Below are positions 43,969 to 54,351 of a stretch of 64,000 nt of DNA, in pieces; position 1 is the stretch's first letter; every line of letters starts with the position of its first letter. Origin of the DNA: Pseudoxanthomonas sp. PXM03 (GTDB taxonomy: Bacteria; Pseudomonadota; Gammaproteobacteria; Xanthomonadales; Xanthomonadaceae). The translations under genes were made by a program, and so were the position numbers. The notes under the pieces were generated by a model. The model saw only the letters and a program-made list of their open reading frames with translations. It had not been told where the DNA came from and did no database searches. The stretch is from contig NZ_JACVAU010000001.1 of NCBI RefSeq assembly GCF_014852005.1, positions 1,510,001-1,574,000 of the forward strand. The letters run 5' to 3'.

Positions 43969-45858
43969 ATGAAGCCGATCCTGCTGGATGGAAAATCCCT
44001 CACCCGCGACCGGCTGGTCGAGATCGCGTTCGGTGCCAGTGTCGAGTTGGACAAAGGTGCATTGAAGGACGTCGCGCGCGCGGCCGACTTCCTGGCCGAA
44101 CAGGTCCGCCGCGAAGAACCTATCTACGGCGTGTCCACCGGCTTCGGCAGCAATGCCGACAAGTTGCTGGGCGCGCATCCATTGCGCGACGAGTTGCCGG
44201 GCGCCACGAAGTCGGGACGTTCGCTGCATGAAGAACTGCAGTACAACCTGATCGTCACCCACGCGGTCTGCGTGGGCGAACCGATGGCGCCGGAGATCGT
44301 GCGCGCCATGCTGGGCATCCGCATCAACACACTGTTGAAGGGACACTCCGGCATCCGCGTGGAAACCCTGCAGGCGCTGGCGGCCATGCTCAATGCGGGC
44401 ATCGTGCCGGTGGTGCCGTCGCTGGGTTCGGTCGGTGCCTCCGGCGATCTGGCCCCGCTGTCCCACCTGGCCATCGTGCTGCTGGGCGGCGGTGAAGCCT
44501 TCCTCGAAGGCGAGCGCATGTCCGGTGCCGATGCGCTGAAGCGCGCGGGGCTGTCGCCGGTCTCGCTGTCGTACAAGGAAGGCCTGGCGCTGAACAACGG
44601 CACCGCGCAGATGCTGGCGATGGGCGTGCTGGCGACCTATCGCCTGGACAACCTGCTGGACACCGCCGATCTGGCTGCGGCCATGACGATCGATGCGTTC
44701 GCGGGCCGGCTCGGCGCGTTCGCTGCAGAGGTCCATGCGCTGCGTCCGCATCCGGGCCAGGTGCATGTGGCCGCCCGCCTGCGCGATCTGCTCGAGGGTT
44801 CGACCCTCGCCGACATCCCGTATCACCTGGTACCGAAGTTCCGCCCATGGCTGCCGCGCAGCTGGGATACCGAAGAAGCGCAGGCGCTGCGCTTCGACAT
44901 CGGCTGGGACTGGGTGCCGACCGACCAGCGGCATGGTCGCGAGAAGTTCTATCGGCGATTCATGCCATTCCGCGGCGGCAAGAAGCACCAGCCCCAGGAC
45001 AGCTATTCGCTGCGCTGCATCCCGCAGGTGCATGGCGCCGTGCGTGATGCCGTCGAGCAGGCCAAGCGCGTGCTGGAGATCGAGCTCAACGCGGTCACCG
45101 ACAATCCGCTGGTGTTCCCCGACAAGGAAGCCGACCACGTGGAGGAACAGGTGATCTCCGCCGGCCACTTCCATGGCATGCCGCTGGCGCTGGCGATGAG
45201 CTATGTGAAGGCGGCGATCCCGACGCTCGCGTCCATCTCCGAACGACGGCTCAACAAGCTGGTCGATCCGGCCACCAATGATGGGTTGCCGGCGTTCCTG
45301 ATCGGCAACGAGGACGGCACCGAATCGGGCCACATGATCGTGCAGTACACCGCTGCGGCCATCGTCAACGACCTGGCCAGCCGCGCGCATCCGGCCAGCG
45401 TGTTTTCCGTGCCCACCAGTGCGAATGCCGAGGACCATGTGTCGATGGGCGCCAACGAGGCGCGCCACGTGCTGGCCATGGTGCAGGACCTGGGCAAGGT
45501 GCTGGCGCTGGAGTTGTACACCGCCGCGCAGGCGCTGGATCTGCGCCGCGACATGATCAATGCGGCGCGCGCGTTGTCGGATCGCACCGATGCCGAGGGG
45601 CTGGCGATGAAGGTGTCGGGCGGCCCGCAGGCAGGCGCCGAAGGGCGCGATGCCTTCCTGGCCGAAGTCGATGCCCTGCGCGCCGCGCTGGCGGCCAGCG
45701 ACGCGTTCCATCCCGGCCATGCCGTCGCAGCCGCGCACGCGGCGATCCGCGCGAAGATCCCCTTCCTCGAGCGTGATCGCGCACTGGATGGCGAAGTGGC
45801 CACTGCCGTGCGCCTGGTGGAGTCGGGAGAGATCCTGGCGGCGATGCGGAACCGCTGA
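43969..45858 (+). CDS. hutH: Histidine ammonia-lyase family protein, long form
   Basis: Deaminates histidine to urocanate if it behaves like the family. 629 residues, about 120 more than usual. The MIO-forming Ala-Ser-Gly is at about 157-159 (GSVGASGDLAPLSH). YGVSTGFG, the His in LIVTHAVCVGE and the Glu in TSANAEDHVSMGANE match histidine- rather than phenylalanine-specific lyases. An extra stretch of about 50 residues (RPWLPRSWDTEEAQ... to QPQDSYSLRC) and a longer C-terminus account for the size. It is coupled to hisS, not to hutU, hutI or hutG. Confidence 0.85.
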   Translation: MKPILLDGKSLTRDRLVEIAFGASVELDKGALKDVARAADFLAEQVRREEPIYGVSTGFGSNADKLLGAHPLRDELPGATKSGRSLHEELQYNLIVTHAVCVGEPMAPEIVRAMLGIRINTLLKGHSGIRVETLQALAAMLNAGIVPVVPSLGSVGASGDLAPLSHLAIVLLGGGEAFLEGERMSGADALKRAGLSPVSLSYKEGLALNNGTAQMLAMGVLATYRLDNLLDTADLAAAMTIDAFAGRLGAFAAEVHALRPHPGQVHVAARLRDLLEGSTLADIPYHLVPKFRPWLPRSWDTEEAQALRFDIGWDWVPTDQRHGREKFYRRFMPFRGGKKHQPQDSYSLRCIPQVHGAVRDAVEQAKRVLEIELNAVTDNPLVFPDKEADHVEEQVISAGHFHGMPLALAMSYVKAAIPTLASISERRLNKLVDPATNDGLPAFLIGNEDGTESGHMIVQYTAAAIVNDLASRAHPASVFSVPTSANAEDHVSMGANEARHVLAMVQDLGKVLALELYTAAQALDLRRDMINAARALSDRTDAEGLAMKVSGGPQAGAEGRDAFLAEVDALRAALAASDAFHPGHAVAAAHAAIRAKIPFLERDRALDGEVATAVRLVESGEILAAMRNR

Positions 45859-45870
45859 GCGGTTTCCATG

Positions 45871-46017
45871 TTGTAGGAGCGACGTAAGTCGCGACCGCAG
45901 GAACGATGCTGCCGTGATGAGTGGACAGCAGATGCGCGTGGGACGGCCTGTTTCCCGCTTCGCTGCCCGTGTCCGTGCTCTCGGGGTGCACGGTCGCGAC
46001 TTACGTCGCTCCTACAA
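45871..46017. repeat. Inverted pair of TTGTAGGAGCGACGTAAGTC repeats
   Basis: The 27 bases at 45871-45897 are repeated exactly in reverse complement at 45991-46017, separated by 93 bases, between the convergent ends of hutH and a diguanylate cyclase gene. Possibly a double transcription stop. Confidence 0.92.
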
Positions 46018-46032
46018 GATGAAGCGGAGGTT

Positions 46033-47859
46033 TCACAACGTCCGCACGCAGTCCCGCCCCTCGGCCTTCGCCGCGTACAGCGCCTGGTCTGCGACCTGAA
46101 GTGCCGATTCCAGGCTGTCGCGCGCTTCCAGGTCCACGCAATGCACGCCGATGCTGGCGGAGACCGCGATTTCCAGGTCGCCGCTGCGGCACGGCTGCGC
46201 TCGCAATGCCTGGCGCAGTTCTTCTGCCACCACGCTGGCTTCGCCCAGGCCCATGCCGGGCAGCGCGGCGATGAACTCCTCGCCGCCGAAACGGGCCAGC
46301 AGCGCGCCATGCGGACGCAGGGTTTCGGCCAGGGTGTTCGACGTGCAGCGCAGGCAGTCGTCGCCGACCAGGTGGCCGTACGTGTCGTTGATGCGCTTGA
46401 AGTAGTCCAGGTCGATCATCAGCAGCGAGATGGGACGCTGCGAGTTGCGCGACTGCGACAGCAGGTGCTCGAAGGCCTCGCGGAAATGCGTGCGGTTGTA
46501 GAGGTCGGTCAGGCCGTCGAGCCGGCTGGATTCACGCAGTCGGTGATGGGCGGTCTCGAGTTCGGACATCGTCTGGCGGAGCTCGGCGGTACGCGATACC
46601 ACCTGTTCTTCCAGCGAGTTCTTCGCGTCCCGCACGATGCGCTCGTTCTCGTTGCGCAGGGCGGCGTACCGATAGCCCAGGGCAACCGAGAGCAGCAGCA
46701 TTTCCAGCGCCGAGCCGATCTGCACCCCGTACTCGGTGATGAACCGCTTCGGCAGCAGGCCGAAGGCGAGGGCCACGAAGATGCCCGTGCCCAGCAGGAA
46801 CATCGCCCATGCGAGCAGGAACACCTTGGCGGGCCGGTAGCCACTGCGCACCACCACCAGCGTGATCACCGCGATCCATACGATGCTGGGGAACACCGCT
46901 GCGGACGCGATCGGTGTCGCCACGTGGTAGGGAAGCTGGGTGGCGGCGATGCCGAGCAGCACGAAGAAGGCGATGATCGCCTTGCTGATGCGGTCGCCCA
47001 GCCGCCATCGCGTATTGAGATCGAGGAAGGTGCGCGAGAACTGCTGCATGCCGATCTGCGCCAGGCACACCGAGAGTGGCACCGACTTGTCGGCCAGCCA
47101 CGTGGAATGGGGCCACAGGTATTCGAAGCCCAGTCCGTTGAGGGTGAACAGCACCAGGCCGAACGCGCTGATGTGGAAGAGGTACCAGAAGTAACTGCCG
47201 TCGCGCAGTACCAGCCACAACACCAGGTTGTAGAAGAACAACGCCAGCAGGATGCCGTAGTAGATGCCGATGCCGAGTTGCCCGTCGCGCGACAGTTCGG
47301 CGAAGGCGGCAGGCGTGTAGAGGAACAGCGGGACCTGCATCGAGCTCTGGCTCTGCACGCGGACGAGCAGGTCGACCTGCTGCCCTGTCGGCAGGTCGAG
47401 CCAGAAGTTGGGATGGCGGTAGCGGATGCTGCGTTGCTCGAACGGGAAGGTGTCGCCGCCGATGTGGTGCACGGTGCGCCCGTCGGGATAGCGCGCGTAC
47501 ACATCGATGCGGTCGCTCAGCGCGTACTGCTGCACCAGCAGCCAGCGCTGCTCGCGCGGGTTGGTGTTCTCGACGTTCACCCGGAACCAGAAGGCGCCGG
47601 TCTGGAAGCCGAACGAGGCATCGCCGTTCGGGAGTGGGGCGAAACCGCCTGCGGCGGCCTGCAGCAACGCATCGTCGACGGTTGCGGTACCGCTGGCATC
47701 GTGCAGGTAGGTGGTTTGCGGGGCGAGCGGGAGGTAGGTGCTGTCCGGGCCGATGCGTGCGGGCGCCGAAGCGGCCGTGACGATCGGCCAGCACGCGAGC
47801 AGCAGCGCGCATATCGCCAGCCGGCAGCGCGATGCCATGGTGTTCCCTGGTGCCCGCAT
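46033..47859 (-). CDS. Membrane diguanylate cyclase (7TMR-DISM-GGDEF)
   Basis: 608 residues. Signal segment at about 12-35, periplasmic DISM sensor (about 50-200; GAFWFRVNVENTNPREQRW), seven helices (about 210-405), a linking coiled coil, then GGDEF at about 450-605 with LDGLTDLYNRTHF, LLMIDLDYFKRINDTYGH and the intact loop RFGGEEF. It should make c-di-GMP. ATG 47859 has GGGGG seven bases upstream; ATG 47838 is the alternative. It is divergent from the his operon. Confidence 0.9.
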   Translation of the reverse strand: MRAPGNTMASRCRLAICALLLACWPIVTAASAPARIGPDSTYLPLAPQTTYLHDASGTATVDDALLQAAAGGFAPLPNGDASFGFQTGAFWFRVNVENTNPREQRWLLVQQYALSDRIDVYARYPDGRTVHHIGGDTFPFEQRSIRYRHPNFWLDLPTGQQVDLLVRVQSQSSMQVPLFLYTPAAFAELSRDGQLGIGIYYGILLALFFYNLVLWLVLRDGSYFWYLFHISAFGLVLFTLNGLGFEYLWPHSTWLADKSVPLSVCLAQIGMQQFSRTFLDLNTRWRLGDRISKAIIAFFVLLGIAATQLPYHVATPIASAAVFPSIVWIAVITLVVVRSGYRPAKVFLLAWAMFLLGTGIFVALAFGLLPKRFITEYGVQIGSALEMLLLSVALGYRYAALRNENERIVRDAKNSLEEQVVSRTAELRQTMSELETAHHRLRESSRLDGLTDLYNRTHFREAFEHLLSQSRNSQRPISLLMIDLDYFKRINDTYGHLVGDDCLRCTSNTLAETLRPHGALLARFGGEEFIAALPGMGLGEASVVAEELRQALRAQPCRSGDLEIAVSASIGVHCVDLEARDSLESALQVADQALYAAKAEGRDCVRTL

Positions 47860-48027
47860 GCCCGTTCCCCCCCGGGTGCCCTCAGTGCCGTCGCTCTTCC
47901 CGCGGCAGCCGTCCGGCGTCCTTGGCAGTGTACTCATCGTCCCTGTCCGCTCCAGTCCATTCCGGGCCTCTCGATGCGGCGATGCCTATCCCAACGGAAA
48001 GCGGGGGACGTTCCAGACAGTACCCGG

Positions 48028-48075
48028 TTGACGGCGACTGACTTCGCGCGTTAATGTATTAGCGCGTTAATACAT
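48028..48075 (+). promoter_or_regulatory. his operon promoter with overlapping palindromic operator
   Basis: TTGACG (48028-48033) and TAATGT (48052-48057) with an 18-base spacer form a likely sigma-70 promoter. Perfect 8-bp arms ATGTATTA (48054-48061) and TAATACAT (48068-48075) around GCGCGT overlap the -10 and start region. The first gene downstream encodes a TrpR-family protein, so this is probably its autoregulatory site. Confidence 0.65.
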
Positions 48076-48117
48076 AAGCTCAGCATCCTTTCCACGTCCA
48101 CCGGTACCGCCCGCCCC

Positions 48118-48444
48118 ATGAAGCGCCGCTCTCCCCACGACGAATCCCCGGACGATGCCCCGTTGCAGGCGCTTTCCGAGGCTCTGGCCGCCTTGAGCCA
48201 GGCCGGAGAGGTGCGTGCGTTCCTGGAGGACCTCTGTACCCCGGCCGAGCTGGAGGCCATGTCCGACCGCTGGCGGGTGGTGCCGCTGCTGCTCAAGGGC
48301 GTGCCGTACCGGGAAATCCACGATCTCACCCAGGTCAGCGTGACCACCATCGGCCGCGTCGCCCGCACGCTGGAGCGGGGTGCCGGCGGTTACGCCGCCG
48401 CCATGCAGCGCCAGCAGAGCGGGACGGCAGCCGCCTCCCACTGA
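48118..48444 (+). CDS. hisR: TrpR-family (YerC/YecD-like) regulator of the his operon
   Basis: 108 residues, all helical. The TrpR fold shows in FLEDLCTPAELEAMSDRWRV followed by the helix-turn-helix VPYREIHDLTQVSVTTIGRV. It lies nine bases before hisG. A TrpR-like gene at the head of the his genes has been proposed as the histidine-responsive repressor in several bacteria. The symbol hisR follows that proposal. Ligand binding cannot be judged from sequence. Confidence 0.8.
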   Translation: MKRRSPHDESPDDAPLQALSEALAALSQAGEVRAFLEDLCTPAELEAMSDRWRVVPLLLKGVPYREIHDLTQVSVTTIGRVARTLERGAGGYAAAMQRQQSGTAAASH

Positions 48445-48453
48445 GTTTCCAGA

Positions 48454-49368
48454 ATGAGTCCCTCCCTCACTCCCGCGACGCGTGAGCGCCTGCGCATCGC
48501 CATCCAGAAGAGCGGGCGGCTGGCCGAGCCTGCGCGCACGCTGCTGGCCGCCTGCGGCCTGAGCTGGCGCGAAAGCCGCGACAAGCTCTTCTGCTACGGC
48601 GAGTCGCTGCCCGTGGACCTGCTGCTGGTCCGCGACGACGACATTCCCGGGCTGATCGCCGACGGCGTGTGCGACTTCGGCATCGTCGGGCGCAACGAGC
48701 TCGATGAACAGGCCGGCGAGCGCGCGTTGAACGGGATGCCGTTGGCCTATCGCGAACTGCGCCCGCTCGGCTTCGGCAGTTGCCGCCTGATGCTGGCGAT
48801 ACCCGACAGCTGGGAATGGGCGGGCCCGCAGCAACTGCAGGGCCTGCGCATCGCCACCAGCTATCCATCCATCCTGCGCCAGTGGTTGCGGGCGCGCGGC
48901 ATCGATGCAGCGGTGGTGGAGCTTTCCGGTTCGGTCGAGATCGCACCGAAGCTGGGCACCGCGGACCTGATCTGCGACCTGGTTTCCAGCGGCGCTACCC
49001 TGGCGGCGAACCAGCTCAAGCCGGTGGAGACCCTGCTCGAGAGCGAAGCCGTACTCGCCGGCCCTGCGCGCGAGTTCGACGATGCGCGCGCGGGCCTGGC
49101 CGACATGTTGCTGCGCCGGCTCGATGGTGTCCTGAAGCTCAAGGACAGCAAGCTGCTGATGTTCCGCGCCGAGCGCGAAACGGTGCCGGCCCTGTCGCGC
49201 CTGCTGACCGACAGCGAGGGCCTGGTCACGCTGCCTGGCGGCGAGGAGGGACCTGTATCGCTGCAGGCGATGTGCCATGGCGCGGTGACCTGGCAGCGGC
49301 TGGAGGAACTGCAACGTGCGGGCGCGCAGGGCCTGATGGTGCTGTCGGTCGAGAGGTCGCTGGCATGA
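48454..49368 (+). CDS. hisG: ATP phosphoribosyltransferase (long form)
   Basis: Committed step of histidine synthesis. 304 residues including the C-terminal regulatory domain ([15 protein letters not shown] to the end), so it should be a hexamer inhibited by histidine and not need HisZ. The catalytic part has [35 protein letters not shown] and [20 protein letters not shown] (PRPP loop). ATGA overlap with hisD. Confidence 0.96.
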   Translation: MSPSLTPATRERLRIAIQKSGRLAEPARTLLAACGLSWRESRDKLFCYGESLPVDLLLVRDDDIPGLIADGVCDFGIVGRNELDEQAGERALNGMPLAYRELRPLGFGSCRLMLAIPDSWEWAGPQQLQGLRIATSYPSILRQWLRARGIDAAVVELSGSVEIAPKLGTADLICDLVSSGATLAANQLKPVETLLESEAVLAGPAREFDDARAGLADMLLRRLDGVLKLKDSKLLMFRAERETVPALSRLLTDSEGLVTLPGGEEGPVSLQAMCHGAVTWQRLEELQRAGAQGLMVLSVERSLA

Positions 49369-50678
49369 GTGCGTTGCTTGCCACTCGCTACGATTGGGAT
49401 GCCCTGGACGAAACCTCCCGCGCCGCGTTGCTGGCGCGCCCGGCTCAGGCCGTGGCCCAGCGCACGCGCGATGCGGTCGCCGGCCTGCTGGCCGACGTGC
49501 AGGCGCGCGGCGACGTGGCGTTGCGCGAAGTGACCCTGCGCTTCGATGGCGTGGAGCTCACGACATTCGGCGTCAGCGAAGAAGAGTTCGCCGCCGCACA
49601 CACTGCCGTGCCCGCCGACCTGCGCGAGGCAATGCAGGATGCGGCCGGACGCATCGAAGCCTTCCACCGTGCCGGCATGGCGCAACCGTATGCTGTCGAA
49701 ACCGCACCGGGCGTGGTTTGCGAGCGGGTGATCCGCCCGATTCCCCGGGTCGGCCTGTATGTGCCGGCGGGCAGCGCACCCTTGCCTTCCACGGCGCTGA
49801 TGCTGGGCGTTCCATCGCGTCTGGCCGGCTGCCGTGACGTGGTGCTGTGCACGCCGCCGCGCAAGGACGGCACTGCTGATCCGGCGGTGCTGGTGGCCGC
49901 GCAGCTGACCGGCGTGCGCCGCGTCTTCAAGCTTGGTGGCGCGCAGGCGATTGCCGCGATGGCATTCGGCACGGACAGCGTGCCCAAGTGCGACAAGCTG
50001 TTCGGCCCCGGCAACAGCTATGTCACCGAGGCGAAGCAACAGGTCGCGCAGGGCGGTGCAGCCGCCATCGACATGCCCGCGGGGCCATCCGAAGTGCTGG
50101 TGATCGCCGATGCCGGCGCCGATGCGGCCTTCGTCGCCGCCGACCTGCTGTCGCAGGCAGAACACGGTCCGGATTCGCAGGTGCTGCTGCTGTCCGATGA
50201 CGATGGCTTGATCGAGCGTGTGCAGGCCGAGCTGGCGTCGCAACTCGCGATGCTGGATCGCGCCGACATCGCGCGGCAGGCGCTGTCGTCGTCGCGGCTG
50301 GTGAAGGTGTCCTCGCTGGAGGATGCCTTCGCCATCAGCAATCGCTACGCACCGGAACACCTGATCGTGGCGCTGCGCGAGCCGCGTACCTGGCTGGACC
50401 AGGTCGAGGCCGCGGGCTCCGTGTTCCTCGGCGACTACACGCCGGAGGCACTGGGCGACTACTGCAGCGGCACCAACCATGTGCTGCCCACCGCAGGCGC
50501 GGCACGGGCCTACAGTGGCGTCAGCGTCGCCAGCTTCCAGAACTTCGTCAGCGTGCAGTCCGCCAGCCGCGCCGGCATCGCCGCCATCGGCGACTGCGCG
50601 TTGACGCTCGCGCACGCAGAAGGGCTGGACGCGCATGCCAATGCCGTCGCGATCCGTCTGCGCAGGGCGGCCGCATGA
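49365..50678 (+). CDS. hisD: Histidinol dehydrogenase
   Basis: Oxidises histidinol to histidine in two NAD-dependent steps. 437 residues. Visible are [55 protein letters not shown], the zinc-site [10 protein letters not shown] and [23 protein letters not shown] 49365 overlaps hisG, and its own stop overlaps hisC. Confidence 0.97.
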   Translation: MSALLATRYDWDALDETSRAALLARPAQAVAQRTRDAVAGLLADVQARGDVALREVTLRFDGVELTTFGVSEEEFAAAHTAVPADLREAMQDAAGRIEAFHRAGMAQPYAVETAPGVVCERVIRPIPRVGLYVPAGSAPLPSTALMLGVPSRLAGCRDVVLCTPPRKDGTADPAVLVAAQLTGVRRVFKLGGAQAIAAMAFGTDSVPKCDKLFGPGNSYVTEAKQQVAQGGAAAIDMPAGPSEVLVIADAGADAAFVAADLLSQAEHGPDSQVLLLSDDDGLIERVQAELASQLAMLDRADIARQALSSSRLVKVSSLEDAFAISNRYAPEHLIVALREPRTWLDQVEAAGSVFLGDYTPEALGDYCSGTNHVLPTAGAARAYSGVSVASFQNFVSVQSASRAGIAAIGDCALTLAHAEGLDAHANAVAIRLRRAAA

Positions 50679-51757
50679 GCGGCGTCGGGTCCCTGGTGCG
50701 TCCCGACCTGCGCGGGTTTGCCGGCTACAAGTCTGCGCGCAGTGAATCCGTGCGCGGCGACGTATGGTTGAACGCCAACGAGTCCGCGTGGGCGAACCCC
50801 GCGGACGGGGAGGGTCGCAGCCGCCGGTATCCGGAGCCGCAGCCGCCGGCCCTGCGTGCGCGGCTTGCGCAGCTCTATGGCGTGGTGCCGGAACAATTGC
50901 TGGTCGGGCGTGGCAGCGATGAAGCCATCGACCTGCTGGTGCGGGCACTGTGCGTGCCGGGGCAGGACGCCATTGTGGTGACGCCGCCGGTGTTCGGCAT
51001 GTACGTGGTCTGCGCACGCCTGCAAGGGGCGCGCATCGTCGAGATTCCACTGGTCGACCACGAGGCCGGCTTCGCTGCCGACCTGGACGCGATCCGCGAT
51101 GCGGCGCTGGCGCAAGGCGCGAAGCTGGTGTTCCTGTGCTCGCCATCGAACCCAGCGGGTTCGGTCATTCCGCTGGAGGGCGTCGCGGCATTGGCGCGTG
51201 CGCTGGATGGGCGCGCGCTGGTGGTGGTGGACGAGGCCTACGCCGAGTTCGCCGACGGCGCGTCCGCGACCACGCTGCTGGACACGCATGCCAACGTCGC
51301 CGTACTGCGGACCCTGTCGAAAGCGCATGCACTGGCGGCCGCACGCATCGGCGTGGTGATCGGTGGTGCGGAGCTGATCGCCGTGCTGCAGCGCTGCCAG
51401 GCGCCGTATCCGGTGCCGACGCCCTGCGCCGACCTGGCGCTGGAAGGACTGTCCGATGCGGCGATCGCGCAGACGCGGGAACGGGTGGCCGTCGTGCGTC
51501 GTGAGCGCGAGCGGCTGCTGTACGCGCTGGCCCGGATACCCGGCGTGCGCCATGTCTACCCCTCGCAGGGCAACTACCTGCTGGCGCGCTTCAGCGATGC
51601 CGAGGGCGCATTCCGCGCCTTGCTGGCTGCGGGGGTCGTGGTGCGCGACCAGCGCGCGGCCCCGCAACTCGGCGATGCGTTGCGCATCACCATCGGTTCC
51701 CCGGAGCAGAACGATCGCGTGCTGTCGGCGTTGAACATGCAGGAGGTGGCCGCATGA
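50675..51757 (+). CDS. hisC: Histidinol-phosphate aminotransferase
   Basis: PLP enzyme, fold type I. 360 residues. [13 protein letters not shown] binds the substrate phosphate end, [14 protein letters not shown] and [12 protein letters not shown] hold PLP, and the Schiff-base lysine is in [17 protein letters not shown] 50675 overlaps hisD. Its TGA overlaps the ATG of a short frame that runs to hisB. Confidence 0.96.
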   Translation: MSGVGSLVRPDLRGFAGYKSARSESVRGDVWLNANESAWANPADGEGRSRRYPEPQPPALRARLAQLYGVVPEQLLVGRGSDEAIDLLVRALCVPGQDAIVVTPPVFGMYVVCARLQGARIVEIPLVDHEAGFAADLDAIRDAALAQGAKLVFLCSPSNPAGSVIPLEGVAALARALDGRALVVVDEAYAEFADGASATTLLDTHANVAVLRTLSKAHALAAARIGVVIGGAELIAVLQRCQAPYPVPTPCADLALEGLSDAAIAQTRERVAVVRRERERLLYALARIPGVRHVYPSQGNYLLARFSDAEGAFRALLAAGVVVRDQRAAPQLGDALRITIGSPEQNDRVLSALNMQEVAA

Positions 51758-51948
51758 TTTTTCCGTCTGTCACTGCCCCCCGGGCCGTCCCTGTCAGGGG
51801 TGCTTCGGCCTCGATCGAATTGCCCGCAGGGACAGTCAACAATCCGGTTGTTTCGGATAGGAGCGCGCTGCGGCGCGTTTATCGTCCTGGGTATGGCAGC
51901 GCTATCGGGGCGCGGGCTGAAGCCCCTCCTGCAGAGGCCGTGCCATGA
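51754..51948 (+). CDS. Bridging open frame between hisC and hisB
   Basis: A 64-codon frame begins with ATGA overlap on the hisC stop (51755-51757) and ends with ATGA overlap on the hisB start (51945). It has no recognisable protein; much of it reads through dispersed repeats. A ribosome could pass from hisC to hisB by two coupling steps. It may be a chance frame kept because it preserves coupling. Confidence 0.3.
   Translation: MIFPSVTAPRAVPVRGASASIELPAGTVNNPVVSDRSALRRVYRPGYGSAIGARAEAPPAEAVP
51856..51934. repeat. Dispersed repeat elements inside the his operon
   Basis: ATAGGAGCGCGCTGCGGCGC near 51857-51876 and GGGCTGAAGCCCCTCCTGCA near 51913-51932 resemble the short GTAGGAG-type palindromic repeats of xanthomonads and pseudomonads, in inverted orientation. 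They account for the only gap among the his structural genes. Confidence 0.6.
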
Positions 51949-53018
51949 CGCCGATCCTTTTCATCGACCGCGACGGCACCCTCATCGAAGAGCCGGAAGA
52001 CTTCCAGATCGATGCGTACGAGAAGGTCCGCTTCGTCGCCGGTGTCATTCCCGCGCTGCTGAAGCTGCGCGACGCCGGCTACCAGTTCGTCATCGTCAGC
52101 AACCAGGACGGACTGGGCAGCGAGCAGTATCCGCGCGCGAGCTTCGACGGTCCGCAGGCGCTGATGATGCAGGTGTTCGAAAGCCAGGGCATCCGCTTCC
52201 GCGACGTGCTGATCGATGAAAGCTGGCCGCACGAGAACAAGCCCACCCGCAAGCCCGGCATCGGCCTGATGGTTCCTTACCTGCAGGACCGTGGCATCGA
52301 CTGGTCGCGGTCGGGCATGGTCGGCGACCGGCCGACGGACGTCCAGTTCGCCGACAACCTGAAGATCCGCGGGTTCCAGTTGAAGACGGCGCAGTTCGGG
52401 GGCGAGTGGGACTGGGCGGGCATTGCGCATGAGTTGGCGGACGCACCACGTCGTGCGGTCGTCCAGCGGAACACCAGGGAAACCAGGATCCGCGTCGAAG
52501 TGGATCTCGACCGCGTCGCGGAGCCCGTCGCGAAGACCGGCCTGCCGTTCTTCGACCACATGCTGGAGCAGATCGGCAAGCATGGCGGGTTCGCGCTGGA
52601 CGTGCGCGCAGAGGGCGACCTGCACATCGACGAACACCACACGGTGGAAGACACCGGCCTTGCGTTGGGGCAGGCGCTGAAGGAAGCGCTGGGCGACAAG
52701 CGTGGCATCGGTCGTTACGGGTTCACGCTGCCGATGGACGAGACGCTGGCCAGCGCGGCGCTGGATTTCAGTGGCCGGCCGTACTTCGTCTTCAACGGCG
52801 AATTCAGGCGTGAGCGCGTCGGCGACCTGCCGACCGAACTGGTGCCGCATTTCTTCCGCTCGCTCTGCGATGCGTCCGGGCTGAACCTCAACCTGAGCGT
52901 GCAGGGCGACAACGACCACCACAAGGTGGAAGCCTCGTTCAAGGCCCTGGCGCGCGCATTGCGCCAGGCGGTGAAACGCGAGGGCGCGGAACTGCCTTCC
53001 ACCAAGGGCGCGCTGTGA
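51945..53018 (+). CDS. hisB: Bifunctional histidinol-phosphatase / imidazoleglycerol-phosphate dehydratase
   Basis: 357 residues. The N-terminal HAD phosphatase (about 1-165) has [27 protein letters not shown], the zinc-loop [12 protein letters not shown] and [11 protein letters not shown]. The C-terminal dehydratase (about 170-357) has [35 protein letters not shown] and [18 protein letters not shown], with the His clusters that bind manganese. The fused form is typical of gammaproteobacteria. Confidence 0.97.
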   Translation: MTPILFIDRDGTLIEEPEDFQIDAYEKVRFVAGVIPALLKLRDAGYQFVIVSNQDGLGSEQYPRASFDGPQALMMQVFESQGIRFRDVLIDESWPHENKPTRKPGIGLMVPYLQDRGIDWSRSGMVGDRPTDVQFADNLKIRGFQLKTAQFGGEWDWAGIAHELADAPRRAVVQRNTRETRIRVEVDLDRVAEPVAKTGLPFFDHMLEQIGKHGGFALDVRAEGDLHIDEHHTVEDTGLALGQALKEALGDKRGIGRYGFTLPMDETLASAALDFSGRPYFVFNGEFRRERVGDLPTELVPHFFRSLCDASGLNLNLSVQGDNDHHKVEASFKALARALRQAVKREGAELPSTKGAL

Positions 53019-53617
53019 TGCGTGTGGCCCTGATCGATGCCGGCGGCGCGAACCTGGGGTCGGTGCGCTACGCGCTGGACCGCCTGGGCGTGGAGCCCGA
53101 GCTGACCACCGATGCGGACGTCATCCGTGCGGCGGACCGGGTGATCCTGCCCGGTGTCAGCACGGCTGCGCAGGTGATGGGCGGCTTGCGCGCATCGGCG
53201 CTGGTGGATGTGCTGCGGACGCTGGAAAAGCCCTTGCTGGGTGTCTGCGTGGGCATGCAGATTCTGTTCGAGCACTCCGAAGAGGACGACACGCCCTGCC
53301 TGGGCCTGCTGCCGGGCCGCGTAGCCAAGCTGCCCGCCACGCCCGGCATCCGCGTGCCGCACATGGGCTGGAACACGCTCGCGTCGCGGCGTGAAAGCCT
53401 GTTGGCCCGCGACATCGCCGACGGCCGCCACGCGTACTTCGTCCACAGTTACGCCGCGCCAATCACTGCCGATTGCGTGGCGTCGAGTGAACATGGGGTG
53501 CCGTTCGCCGCCATCGTGCAGCGTGGCAACGTGGGGGGGGCCCAGTTCCATCCCGAGCGATCGGCAGATGTCGGCGCGCGTCTGCTGGAGAATTTCCTGA
53601 AGTACGGTGTGCAATGA
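53018..53617 (+). CDS. hisH: Imidazole glycerol phosphate synthase, glutaminase subunit
   Basis: Supplies ammonia to HisF. 199 residues from ATG 53018 (TGATG with hisB); GTG 53015 is possible. Class I glutaminase with the nucleophile in [14 protein letters not shown] and the His-Glu pair in [14 protein letters not shown] overlap with hisA. Confidence 0.95.
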   Translation: MRVALIDAGGANLGSVRYALDRLGVEPELTTDADVIRAADRVILPGVSTAAQVMGGLRASALVDVLRTLEKPLLGVCVGMQILFEHSEEDDTPCLGLLPGRVAKLPATPGIRVPHMGWNTLASRRESLLARDIADGRHAYFVHSYAAPITADCVASSEHGVPFAAIVQRGNVGGAQFHPERSADVGARLLENFLKYGVQ

Positions 53618-54351
53618 GCGGATTCACGGTTTATCCCGCCATCGATGTGCGCGAAGGCCGCGTGGTCCGGCTGGCCCAGGGCGACTATGCGCGCGAGACA
53701 CGCTATGACGGCACGCCGCTGGATGTCGCGATGCGCTACGCCGCGCAAGGGGCGGAATGGCTGCACCTCGTCGACCTGGATGCGGCGCGGGCGGGCGGCT
53801 ACACCCTCGCACCGCTGTTGGGCGAACTCGCGCAACATGCGTCACTGAAGGTGCAGACCGGGGGAGGCGTGCGCCAGCGCGATGACGTGGCGCGCATCCT
53901 GGCGGCGGGCGCGCAGCGCGTCGTGGTCGGCTCGCTGGCCGTGCGCCAACCCGATACCGTCCTGGCCTGGCTGGCCGAGTTCGGCAGCGACCGCATCACG
54001 GTCGCGCTCGACACGCGCCGCGACGATGGCGGGGTCTGGCGCCTGCCGGTGCATGGCTGGACGGAAACCGCATCGGAAACACTGGATGAACTCGCGTCGC
54101 GCTACGCCGAGGGTGGCCTGCGGCACCTGCTGTGCACCGACATCGCCCGCGACGGCATGCTGACGGGACCGAACCTGGACCTCTACGCGCACCTGCGACA
54201 GGTCGTGCCGTCGTTGCAGGTGCAGGCGTCCGGCGGCGTCAGTGCCGTGGTCGATGTCACCGGGGCACGTGCCGCCGGTTGCGCCGGGATCGTGCTCGGG
54301 CGGGCATTGCTGGAGGGCAGGTTCGAACTGCCCGAGGCGCTGGCATGCTGA
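53614..54351 (+). CDS. hisA: ProFAR isomerase
   Basis: A half-barrel-repeat TIM barrel that isomerises the aminoaldose ProFAR to the ketose PRFAR. 245 residues with the two catalytic aspartates in [14 protein letters not shown] and [16 protein letters not shown], and phosphate loops QTGGGVR and ASGGVSAV. It overlaps hisH by ATGA and hisF by seven bases. Confidence 0.96.
   Translation: MSGFTVYPAIDVREGRVVRLAQGDYARETRYDGTPLDVAMRYAAQGAEWLHLVDLDAARAGGYTLAPLLGELAQHASLKVQTGGGVRQRDDVARILAAGAQRVVVGSLAVRQPDTVLAWLAEFGSDRITVALDTRRDDGGVWRLPVHGWTETASETLDELASRYAEGGLRHLLCTDIARDGMLTGPNLDLYAHLRQVVPSLQVQASGGVSAVVDVTGARAAGCAGIVLGRALLEGRFELPEALAC

Noticed and set aside
47860-48117. A His-rich leader peptide for his attenuation
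   Set aside because: No short frame with consecutive His codons is present between the promoter and hisR, and there is no terminator there.
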